Part shown: positions 26,856-34,627 of the stretch, piece after piece
How positions within the stretch are numbered: the first letter of the stretch is position 1
Layout: each line of letters begins with the position of its first letter
Assembly (NCBI GenBank): GCA_002337385.1
Contig: DDFY01000003.1
Coordinates: 75,074-139,073, forward strand
From: Erythrobacter sp. UBA1916
Lineage (GTDB): Bacteria > Pseudomonadota > Alphaproteobacteria > Sphingomonadales > Sphingomonadaceae
DNA length: 64,000 nt
Reading direction: 5' to 3'
Made by a program: the position numbers and the translations under genes
Notes under the pieces: generated by a model
Databases searched by the model: none
What the model was told of the DNA's origin: nothing
What the model saw: the letters and a program-made list of their open reading frames with translations, nothing else

Positions 26856-28082
26856 TTAGCCGGCTTGCTGCGCGGCGTAGAGTGCCCACATATCGGCCAC
26901 CACCTTGCGATCGCCGGTCACCTGACCGAGGGTCGCGATGCCTTCGTCGTACTTGCCCTGCATGACCTCGGCCATGCCCTTGCGGGTCAGCGCCTCGTTC
27001 ACGTCGCCGCCCTTGTCGGCAGCAGCCTGATAGAGCGTTTCGGCGCGGGCATAGTCACCCAGCGACCACAGGACATTACCCGAAGCCATAGCATCGATAG
27101 CATCGCCGCTCTCGCCTTCGGCAAAGGTCTGGTCAGGATTGCTGCGATCGTCGGCTGCACGCGAATCGGCGATCGACTTGACCTCGACATAGTAGTTGTC
27201 GGCAGGATCCATCAGCCCGGCATCGACCGCCTCGGCCATCACCGGCAGCACCTCGTTCGACATGATGCGCGGATCCAACGCCTCAATGTAGCGGATGTAT
27301 TCGGCACGGTTCGACAGTGCATTGGTCTCACGCATCAGACGCAGCAGATCGAGTTCGACCTGCGGGTCGAGCTGACGGATGGCACCGACCACCTGAAGCG
27401 ACTTGAGCCAGCCTTCGCTGCTCGGGTCCGCCTTCACGAGCGCCTTCGCCAGCGCGATCGATTCGTCGTACATGTCGAGGCTGAAAGCGGCCCCGAGCGA
27501 ACGCTCGATCCAGGTGTTGGGGATGGTGCGCCCCTCAGCAGCGAACTGCGGCTCCAGCTCCTCGATATAGGCGACTGCACCGGGAACATCGTCTTGCTGC
27601 AGGTAGGTCTCGATAATGAGGCCCTGCGGATCGTTATCGGTGTAGCCAGCCGCAAGCGCAGCAGTCAGGGCTTCGCGCGCAGCAGCGTAGTCCTTCGCGT
27701 TATAGGCAAGGTTGCCGACGAAGAACTGGAACTGCCCAATGCGCTCCGGCTCGACCTTGCCGCTTTCGAGCATCAGCTCAAGGCCCCGGCGCTGCCACAC
27801 GGGATCGTTGAGGTTGTTGCCGATCATCAGCGCCATGTTGCCGGCCGCGTTGCGGTCGTCATCGTTTTCAATGGCGGCAAGCACGCTGTCGAACTGATCA
27901 CGTGCAGCAGCCCAGTCGGCGTCCTCGCCACTGGTGACTTCGGCAACCGGGGCATAGGCCTCACGGAAGCTACGCGAATAGTCTTGCGCCTGTGCCGAGG
28001 TGGCGAACAGCGCCCCACCGGCCAAAGCCAGCGCCATCGCGGCGCGCGAGGTGAAGCGGCTAAAGGCGAACTTGTGAATCAT
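26856..28082 (-). CDS. Secreted alpha-helical TPR-like protein
   Basis: This protein of 408 residues has a cleavable signal peptide (AAMALALAGGALFATSAQAQ, cut after AQA or near). The mature chain is helical with repeat-like segments (NLAYNAKDYAAAREALTAALAAGY, NVLWSLGDYARAETLYQAAADKGG, GMAEVMQGKYDEGIATLG) resembling tetratricopeptide or Sel1-type helices. It is acidic and would be periplasmic. No family name is recognised. It shares a 279-bp divergent gap with gyrA. Confidence 0.7.
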   Translation of the reverse strand: MIHKFAFSRFTSRAAMALALAGGALFATSAQAQDYSRSFREAYAPVAEVTSGEDADWAAARDQFDSVLAAIENDDDRNAAGNMALMIGNNLNDPVWQRRGLELMLESGKVEPERIGQFQFFVGNLAYNAKDYAAAREALTAALAAGYTDNDPQGLIIETYLQQDDVPGAVAYIEELEPQFAAEGRTIPNTWIERSLGAAFSLDMYDESIALAKALVKADPSSEGWLKSLQVVGAIRQLDPQVELDLLRLMRETNALSNRAEYIRYIEALDPRIMSNEVLPVMAEAVDAGLMDPADNYYVEVKSIADSRAADDRSNPDQTFAEGESGDAIDAMASGNVLWSLGDYARAETLYQAAADKGGDVNEALTRKGMAEVMQGKYDEGIATLGQVTGDRKVVADMWALYAAQQAG

Positions 28083-28361
28083 TAGTAATCTCTCCTGAAA
28101 TGGCCCAGGCGAACCCCGTAAAGGGCCGTCGTAATTCCCGGTTGTGCGTACTGCATAGGAATGCCCGAGATTGCAAATTGCTCCTGCACGAGCGTCGGTG
28201 AACTTCGTTTGAACGCACTTTGCAGCATATTAACGACAAAGCTGTGCGCAAATGTGGAAAAAGCGCATGCATTCGCCCGCAAGGGCCGCCCTTAACTGGC
28301 GGTTTGCCGCCCTATGGCCTAGTCCCAAGGCAACCAGAACAACAACGGAATATCCATCGCA

Positions 28362-31133
28362 GTGAGCGACGCGGACACCCCCAACACTGATCCCCAGACT
28401 CCGCACGAGTTCGAGCGGATCGATATCGTCGATGAAATGAAGACGAGCTATCTCGATTACGCGATGAGCGTGATCGTGAGCCGTGCGCTTCCCGACGTGC
28501 GCGACGGCCTCAAGCCCGTCCACCGCCGCATTCTCTATGCCGCGCAGGAAGGCGGCTATGTCGCCGGGCGGCCCTATCGCAAGTCGGCCAACATCGTTGG
28601 TGACGTGATGGGTAAATATCACCCGCACGGCGACAGCGCGATTTACGACGCGCTCGCCCGCATGGTGCAGCCGTGGTCCTTGCGCGTGCCGCTGGTCGAC
28701 GGTCAGGGCAACTTCGGCTCGATGGACCCCGATCCGCCGGCCGCCATGCGTTACACCGAGAGCCGTCTGGCGCGCGTGGCCAACGCGCTGCTCGACGATC
28801 TCGACAAGGACACCGTCGATTTCGTCGAGAACTACGACGCCAGCCGCAAGGAGCCTTCGGTGCTCCCGGCGGGCTTCCCCAACCTGCTGGTGAATGGCGC
28901 TGGCGGTATCGCGGTCGGCATGGCGACCAACATTCCGCCGCATAACCTCGGCGAAGTGATCGACGGCTGCTTTGCCTATATGGACGATCCGGGCATCACG
29001 TCCGACCAGCTCCACGAAATCATCCCCGGCCCCGACTTCCCGACCGCGCCGCTGATTCTCGGCAAATCAGGCGCGCGTCAGGCTTATACCACCGGACGCG
29101 GCTCGATCCTGATGCGCTGCCGCCACGAGATCGAGACCTCGCGCGGGGATCGTCAGGCGATCGTGCTGACCTCGATTCCCTATCAGGTGGGCAAGGCCGG
29201 GCTGGTCGAGAAGATCGCCGATGCGGCCAAGGAAAAGCGGATCGAAGGCATTGCCGACATCCGCGACGAAAGCTCCAACCGCGGCGGTGTGCGCGTGGTC
29301 ATCGACCTGAAGCGCGATGCAACGGCCGAAGTGGTGCTCAACCAGCTGTGGCGACACACACCCGCACAGGCGAGCTTCCCGGCCAACATGCTGGCGATCC
29401 GCGGCGGCCGTCCTGAAACGCTAACGCTGCGCGACTTCATTCAGGCCTTCATCCAGCACCGCGAAGAGGTCATTACCCGGCGCACCAAGTTCGAGCTGAA
29501 CAAGGCGCGCGACCGGGCGCACGTGTTGCTCGGTCTCGTGGTCGCCGTGTCCAACCTCGACGAGGTGGTCGCGATGATCCGCGGCTCGAAGAATCCGACC
29601 GAGGCGCGCGGCAAGCTGCTCGAAAAGAAGTGGCCGATTGGCGACATTGCGCAATATATCCGTCTCGTCGAAGCGATCGACCCAAGCGAGGACGAAAGCG
29701 GCGGCACCTATCAGCTCAGCGAACGCCAGGTTAAGGCGATCCTCGACCTGCGCCTGCACCGCCTCACCGCGCTGGGCCGCGAAGAACTGGGCGGCGAGCT
29801 GCAGGAGCTGGCCGACAAGATCGAATATTACCTCTCGATCCTCGCCGACCGGGTGAAGCTCTATGGCGTGATGCGCGCCGAATTGCAGGAAGTGCGCGAC
29901 CAGTTCGCCACTCCGCGCATGAGCGAGATCGCACCTGCCTGGGACGGCCTCGACGACGAGGACCTGATCGAGCGCGACGACATGGTCGTGACCGTGACGC
30001 TCGATGGCTACATCAAACGCACCCCGCTCAGCACGTTCCGCGCGCAGAACCGCGGCGGCAAGGGCCGTGCGGGCATGAGCACGAAGGACGCCGATGCGGT
30101 GTCGACCATGTTCGTCACCTCCACGCACAACCCGGTGCTGTTCTTCTCTACCAAGGGCAAGGTCTATCGCATCAAGGTGTGGAAGCTGCCCGAAGGCGCC
30201 GCCAACACGCGCGGGCGGCCGATCATCAACCTGCTCCCGCTGGAGAAGGACGAAACGATCGCGCAGGTCCTGCCGCTGCCCGAGGACGAGGACAGCTGGG
30301 GCGCACTGAACGTGGTCTTTGCCACCGCGCGCGGCAACGTGCGCCGCAACGCGATGGATGCCTTCACCAACATCCCCTCGAACGGCAAGTTCGCAATGCG
30401 CTTCGAGGATGGCAGCGACGATCGGTTGATCGGTGTTCAGCTGCTCGAACCGGGCGACGACGTGATGCTCGCCACCAAGATGGGCAAGGCGATCCGCTTC
30501 TCCGGCGAGGATGTGCGCGAATTCGTCTCGCGCACCTCGACCGGCGTGCGCGGCATGAAATTCAAGGAAGCGGGCGACGAGGTTGTCTCGTTGTCGATCC
30601 TCGGTGCTGGCTCGGCCACGCCTGACGAACGCGATGCCTATCTGCGGGTCGCCCCGTGGAAGGCCGACGAGGATGCAGCCCCGCTCTCGCCCGAGCACGA
30701 AGCAATGGCGGCGGACGAACAGTTCATCCTCACCGTCTGCGCCAATGGCTACGGCAAGATCAGCTCAAGCTACGAATATCGCCAGTCTGGCCGTGGCGGC
30801 ATGGGCATCACCAATATCGACAACATCAAGCGCAACGGCCCGGTGGTGGCGAGCTTCACCGCCACCCGTGCCGATCAGCTGATGCTGGTGACCGACAAGG
30901 CCAAGCTGATCCGCATCGGCCTCGACACCATGCGCATCATCGGCCGCAACAGCGCGGGCGTGCGCCTGTTCGATGTCGGCAAGGACGAGCACGTGGCTTC
31001 GGCCGTGCGCATCGATGAGGAAGAAGCGCCCGAAAATGTTGCGGAAGAAGCGGTTGTCGAGGAAATGATCGACCAGCGCGACGGCGACGACGAAGTCGGG
31101 CCGCAGGAAGACGGTGACGACGGCGAGGCATAG
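28362..31133 (+). CDS. gyrA: DNA gyrase subunit A
   Basis: Subunit A breaks and reseals DNA to introduce negative supercoils with GyrB. The protein is 923 residues. The catalytic tyrosine is Y131 (AAMRYTES). The quinolone-determining positions are wild-type: S92 and D96 (HPHGDSAIYD, equal to E. coli S83 and D87). The C-terminal pinwheel domain carries a GyrA-box, here QNRGGKG in place of QRRGGKG, which still argues against ParC. A strongly acidic C-terminal tail (about 40 residues) is present. The start is GTG 28362; no earlier ATG fits. Hairpin tggcgg-tttg-ccgcc lies upstream. Confidence 0.96.
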   Translation: MSDADTPNTDPQTPHEFERIDIVDEMKTSYLDYAMSVIVSRALPDVRDGLKPVHRRILYAAQEGGYVAGRPYRKSANIVGDVMGKYHPHGDSAIYDALARMVQPWSLRVPLVDGQGNFGSMDPDPPAAMRYTESRLARVANALLDDLDKDTVDFVENYDASRKEPSVLPAGFPNLLVNGAGGIAVGMATNIPPHNLGEVIDGCFAYMDDPGITSDQLHEIIPGPDFPTAPLILGKSGARQAYTTGRGSILMRCRHEIETSRGDRQAIVLTSIPYQVGKAGLVEKIADAAKEKRIEGIADIRDESSNRGGVRVVIDLKRDATAEVVLNQLWRHTPAQASFPANMLAIRGGRPETLTLRDFIQAFIQHREEVITRRTKFELNKARDRAHVLLGLVVAVSNLDEVVAMIRGSKNPTEARGKLLEKKWPIGDIAQYIRLVEAIDPSEDESGGTYQLSERQVKAILDLRLHRLTALGREELGGELQELADKIEYYLSILADRVKLYGVMRAELQEVRDQFATPRMSEIAPAWDGLDDEDLIERDDMVVTVTLDGYIKRTPLSTFRAQNRGGKGRAGMSTKDADAVSTMFVTSTHNPVLFFSTKGKVYRIKVWKLPEGAANTRGRPIINLLPLEKDETIAQVLPLPEDEDSWGALNVVFATARGNVRRNAMDAFTNIPSNGKFAMRFEDGSDDRLIGVQLLEPGDDVMLATKMGKAIRFSGEDVREFVSRTSTGVRGMKFKEAGDEVVSLSILGAGSATPDERDAYLRVAPWKADEDAAPLSPEHEAMAADEQFILTVCANGYGKISSSYEYRQSGRGGMGITNIDNIKRNGPVVASFTATRADQLMLVTDKAKLIRIGLDTMRIIGRNSAGVRLFDVGKDEHVASAVRIDEEEAPENVAEEAVVEEMIDQRDGDDEVGPQEDGDDGEA

Positions 31134-31177
31134 GTCCTCGCCGTCTGACGGCCCCCTACCCCGGACTTAACATTGAC

Positions 31178-31206
31178 CGTCACCCCGGACGTGATCCGGG
31201 GTGACG
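31178..31206. repeat. Short palindromic repeat, also a likely two-way terminator
   Basis: A 29-bp palindrome, arms CGTCACCCCGGA and TCCGGGGTGACG around CGTGA, related to the repeat inside glyS (16588-16668). It lies between convergent gyrA and the lysoplasmalogenase gene; there is no T run on either side. Confidence 0.85.
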
Positions 31207-31213
31207 CCAGGGC

Positions 31214-31885
31214 CTACTGTACTACGCGTAACTGAGGATCGCGCTTCGAAAGCGTCTGGATCACCCCGGTGCACATCAGGAACATGCCGAGGTAGTAGAG
31301 CGGCCAGATCACCAGCTGCGCCCACATGTTGCCCGAGAGCGGCCCCATCTCGGCAAAGAAGGTCAAGTCGCTCACCACGACCAGCATCGCGCCGGCCCCC
31401 ACCCGAAAGCGCGGAAAGGTGCTCGCCCAGGCGCTGGCAGCCATAGCGCCAAGCGCCAGGGTGTAGAGGCCGACCTGCAGTTTCTCGTCCGGATCGTAGG
31501 GCAAGAGATAGCCCGCCACCGGCACGCTGATCAGCGTCACCCCGCAGATCCAGCTGTGAATACCCGTGACCGGGCGGCGATGCTTGAGAAACAGGCTCAT
31601 CGCCAGCACGTGATGGAGGAAGAACAACAGCCCGCCAATGGTTATGTCGACCTCAAGGGCCATATCGCCCATCGCCGCCGCGCCCAAGGCCCAGACATAG
31701 AGACGCGCATCGGGGCTCGGATGGCGGGTGAAGGCATAGACTGCCAGCAAGCCCGCCGCGCTGCCCCTCAACGGAATGAGGTAGATTTCGGGAAGTGTGC
31801 TCGCACGCAAGTAGTAAAAGGCCAGTGCGGCCACGATAGAGAGCAGAAGGAAAGGACGTTTCTGGGCTAGGGCACGCTTGGGCAT
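31214..31885 (-). CDS. Lysoplasmalogenase/YhhN (TMEM86) family membrane protein
   Basis: This 223-residue protein has about eight transmembrane helices. LLAVYAFTRHPSPDARLYVWALGAAAMGDMALEVD and LFFLHHVLAMSLFLKH match the TMEM86/YhhN family, where conserved acidic and histidine residues between helices are linked to hydrolysis of the vinyl-ether bond of lysoplasmalogens. That activity is proven for animal members and a few bacterial ones; here it is inferred. ATG 31885 starts MPKRALAQKRPF. Longer minus-strand frames reaching 33013 are antisense to trmFO and rejected. Confidence 0.8.
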   Translation of the reverse strand: MPKRALAQKRPFLLLSIVAALAFYYLRASTLPEIYLIPLRGSAAGLLAVYAFTRHPSPDARLYVWALGAAAMGDMALEVDITIGGLLFFLHHVLAMSLFLKHRRPVTGIHSWICGVTLISVPVAGYLLPYDPDEKLQVGLYTLALGAMAASAWASTFPRFRVGAGAMLVVVSDLTFFAEMGPLSGNMWAQLVIWPLYYLGMFLMCTGVIQTLSKRDPQLRVVQ

Positions 31886-31948
31886 AGGACATACTTTAGC
31901 CGCGCTGCGGCCTTTGCGCCAGCGCCCGAAGCGCCTATCTGCGGCCCA

Positions 31949-33316
31949 ATGACTCATCAGGTACACATCATCGGCGGCGGGCTCGCCGGATCGGAAGCGG
32001 CCTTCCAGCTGGCCCAGCGCGGCGTGAAAGTGCGCCTCTCGGAAATGCGCGGCGGCGGCGGCGCAACCGACGCCCACGAAACCGAGGGGCTCGCCGAACT
32101 GGTCTGCTCGAACTCGTTCCGCTCCGACGATGACACCAAGAATGCGGTCGGCCTGCTGCACCACGAGATGCGGCGACTGGGCTCGCTGGTGATGATGGCG
32201 GGCGAGAAAGCGCGCGTTCCCGCGGGCAGCGCCATGGCGGTGGACCGCGAGGTGTTCTCCGCCGAAGTCCAGCGCGTGCTGGAAGAGCACCCCAATGTCG
32301 AGATCGTGCGCGAGAAGGTCGAGGCGCTGCCCGACAGCGGCCTCACCATCGTCGCCACCGGGCCTTTGACCGCCGCCGAACTGGCCAGCTCCATCGTCAA
32401 GGCCACCGGCGAGGACCGGCTCGCCTTCTTCGATGCCATCGCCCCGATCGTCCACCGCGATTCGGTCGACATGACGAAGTGCTGGATTCAGAGCCGCTGG
32501 AACAAGCGCACCGAGGCCTCGAACGAGGACGGCGACTATATCAACTGCCCCATGACCAAGGAGCAGTACCTCGCCTTCCATCAGGGCCTGCTCGATGCCG
32601 AAAAGGGCGAGTTCAAGGAATGGGAAGCCGACACCCCCTATTTCGATGGCTGCATGCCGATCGAAGTCATGGCCGAGCGCGGGGTGGAAACGCTGCGCTA
32701 CGGGCCGATGAAGGGCGTGGGGCTGGATAATCCCTACGACACCAATGAGGAGCATCCGCAGGGCCGCTGGCCCTATGCCGTGGTGCAGCTCAGGCAAGAC
32801 AACAAGCTGGGCACCTTGTGGAACATGGTCGGCTTCCAGACCAAGATGAAATATGGCGCGCAAGTCGAGCTGTTCCGCACCATTCCCGGCCTTGAGAACG
32901 CCGAGTTCGCGCGGCTGGGGGGCATGCACCGCAACACCTTCATCAACTCGCCCGAACTGCTGGACCGGCAGCTGCGCCTGAAAAGCGCGCCGCATATCCG
33001 CTTTGCCGGGCAAGTGACGGGCTGCGAGGGCTATGTCGAAAGCTCGGCCGTGGGGCTGGTGGCCGGGATGATGGCGGCGGCTGAACTGGCAGGCGCAGAC
33101 TGGACCCCGCCCCCGCCGACCTCAGCGCTGGGTGCGCTGCTTTCGCACATTACGGGCGATGCCGAGGCGTCGAGCTACCAGCCGATGAACATCAACTTCG
33201 GTCTGTTTCCGCCGCTGCACAAGGTCCCCAAGAAGCAGCGCAAGGAAGCCTATACCGAGCGCGCCAAGGCTGAATTCGGTGATTGGCTGGCGGGGCTGGA
33301 CGCGGTTCCGGCCTGA
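31949..33316 (+). CDS. trmFO: Folate-dependent tRNA (uracil-54-C5)-methyltransferase
   Basis: This flavoprotein makes ribothymidine 54 in tRNA using methylenetetrahydrofolate and FADH2. The protein is 455 residues. FAD-binding dinucleotide motif IIGGGLAGSEAAFQLAQRG is at the N-terminus; EMRGGGGATDAHETEGLAELVCSNSFRSDD, DKYCWIQS-like DMTKCWIQSRWNK, FDGCMPIEVMAERG and YVESSAVGLVAG are conserved. ATG 31949. It is divergent from the lysoplasmalogenase gene across 63 bp. Confidence 0.96.
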   Translation: MTHQVHIIGGGLAGSEAAFQLAQRGVKVRLSEMRGGGGATDAHETEGLAELVCSNSFRSDDDTKNAVGLLHHEMRRLGSLVMMAGEKARVPAGSAMAVDREVFSAEVQRVLEEHPNVEIVREKVEALPDSGLTIVATGPLTAAELASSIVKATGEDRLAFFDAIAPIVHRDSVDMTKCWIQSRWNKRTEASNEDGDYINCPMTKEQYLAFHQGLLDAEKGEFKEWEADTPYFDGCMPIEVMAERGVETLRYGPMKGVGLDNPYDTNEEHPQGRWPYAVVQLRQDNKLGTLWNMVGFQTKMKYGAQVELFRTIPGLENAEFARLGGMHRNTFINSPELLDRQLRLKSAPHIRFAGQVTGCEGYVESSAVGLVAGMMAAAELAGADWTPPPPTSALGALLSHITGDAEASSYQPMNINFGLFPPLHKVPKKQRKEAYTERAKAEFGDWLAGLDAVPA

Positions 33317-33381
33317 CCAAGCCCAGCTAGGACAGCTGCCGCACCTACCATTAGACACGCTCAGAATGAACGCATTTTGGG

Positions 33382-33849
33382 CTAGCAGGCACAACGCGGC
33401 TTCGGCCTCGGCTTTGGCGCGCTGGTGGCAAATTCGGCGGCGGTCAGCTCACGGTTGCCATCGGCGTCCATTTCGTCGAACCGCTCGGCGGTGGTGACCG
33501 CCCATTCCTCGAAGGTCAGCAGGTTGTTGCCGTCCACGTCGAGCTTGCGAAAGCCGTCCGTGCGGCTCGACAGCATTTCCTGACGCGTGATCTTCAGGTC
33601 GCGGTTGCGATCGTAGCGGAAGAAGCGGCGCTGTTCACGCGTCAGCTCGCTTGCTTCGGGCGGCTCGGGTCCGGTCAGATCGCCCACTTCGGCGAAGGGC
33701 AACTCCTCGGGGTCGGGGGTTTCCTGCGCCAGAGCGTCGGGATCGGGTGGCGGCGCCGCGCGCTCGACCTCAGCCCGGCCCTGAATCCAGAACAGCCCTA
33801 CACTCACCAATAGCAGCGCGCCGACGGCACCCAGTATCAGGCGATTCAT
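33382..33849 (-). CDS. EF-hand calcium-binding protein, membrane-anchored
   Basis: This protein of 155 residues has an N-terminal transmembrane anchor or signal (LILGAVGALLLVSVGLFWIQG), a proline/acidic linker (about 25-70) and three EF-hand loops: DRNRDLKITRQE, DVDGNNLLTFEE and DADGNRELTAAE. Loops 2 and 3 have the full DxDGN-type spacing; loop 1 is a less regular DxNxD form. It ends in Cys-rich PRCAC. The large intergenic neighbours do not reveal a partner. Calcium signalling or calcium buffering at the envelope is possible. Start ATG 33849. Confidence 0.85.
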   Translation of the reverse strand: MNRLILGAVGALLLVSVGLFWIQGRAEVERAAPPPDPDALAQETPDPEELPFAEVGDLTGPEPPEASELTREQRRFFRYDRNRDLKITRQEMLSSRTDGFRKLDVDGNNLLTFEEWAVTTAERFDEMDADGNRELTAAEFATSAPKPRPKPRCAC

Positions 33850-33891
33850 CCCAGTCTCCCCCCAATACCTCAGAGACTTACGCAGAGTACC

Positions 33892-34554
33892 TTAGCAACC
33901 GGAAATGCCAACCCTCATTGCCAGCAACATCGCGCCCGGCCCGTCGAGCAGAGCCGCGCGCTCGCCCGACAGCGCCCGGCGGGCAAGCGCATGGAGCACA
34001 GCCAACGGACGTAAGGCGCGCGGGAGGCGCGGACTTTGCCGCTCCAGTGCCTGCTCGGCGCTAGTGATGGCCGCCCTCTCGCTGCCGGGCGCCATGCCCA
34101 TTGCCAGATCGGCCAGTGCCCAGGTCCGCGCGGGGCCTGCGACGTCCTTCACATCGACGCCTAGCTTTGATGCCAACACGTCCCAAAGGGCCACACGCCC
34201 CGCCGCGAACTCCTCCCACTCGTGCTTATCGGGTTGCTCGGCCAACAGGCTTTCCCAGCCATCGACCAGAGCGACAAGACCAGAGCGGTCCCCCACACTT
34301 TCGTGCAAGGCCGCCAGCAGCGGTTCGCCCTTCGGCCATCTGTCGGATGCTTCCCCGAGCCGGTCTCGCCACCAGGCAAGCTTGATCTGGGCCAGCATCG
34401 GCTCGCCACCGCCCAGCACCACGCCAGCCAGCCGGGTATCAAGCGCCAGCAGCGCAAGCGTCGCCGGACGGGCGCTGGCCGGGGCATAGGACAGCGCCAG
34501 CCGCTGCGGCAGGGGCAAGGTTTCAAGAAGATCGACGGACATTGCCGCGGTCAC
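33892..34554 (-). CDS. Squalene/phytoene synthase family protein, short
   Basis: The 220-residue protein aligns by eye to the squalene/phytoene-synthase fold (RLALSYAPASARPATLALLALDTRLAGVV, KLAWWRDRLGE, LPRALRPLAVLHALARRAL). It lacks clear DxxxD (Mg-pyrophosphate) motifs in both expected places and is about 70 residues shorter than true phytoene synthases, so it is more likely of the non-catalytic NDUFAF6-like type than a carotenoid enzyme. No carotenoid genes are nearby. A second ATG at 34542 is an alternative start. Confidence 0.65.
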   Translation of the reverse strand: MTAAMSVDLLETLPLPQRLALSYAPASARPATLALLALDTRLAGVVLGGGEPMLAQIKLAWWRDRLGEASDRWPKGEPLLAALHESVGDRSGLVALVDGWESLLAEQPDKHEWEEFAAGRVALWDVLASKLGVDVKDVAGPARTWALADLAMGMAPGSERAAITSAEQALERQSPRLPRALRPLAVLHALARRALSGERAALLDGPGAMLLAMRVGISGC

Positions 34555-34627
34555 TTCTCACAGCCGACGAGGAATGCAAGCCCGTTAAGGGCCACAAGGC
34601 TCGCCAGCTACCTGCCCTGCCCCGGCC

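Noticed and set aside
28362..31133. parC as identity
   Set aside because: A GyrA-box (QNRGGKG) and six-bladed C-terminal length with acidic tail fit GyrA.
31889..33013. Long N-terminal extension of the lysoplasmalogenase-like protein
   Set aside because: It would run antisense through trmFO; the real start MPKRAL at 31885 begins the conserved membrane protein.
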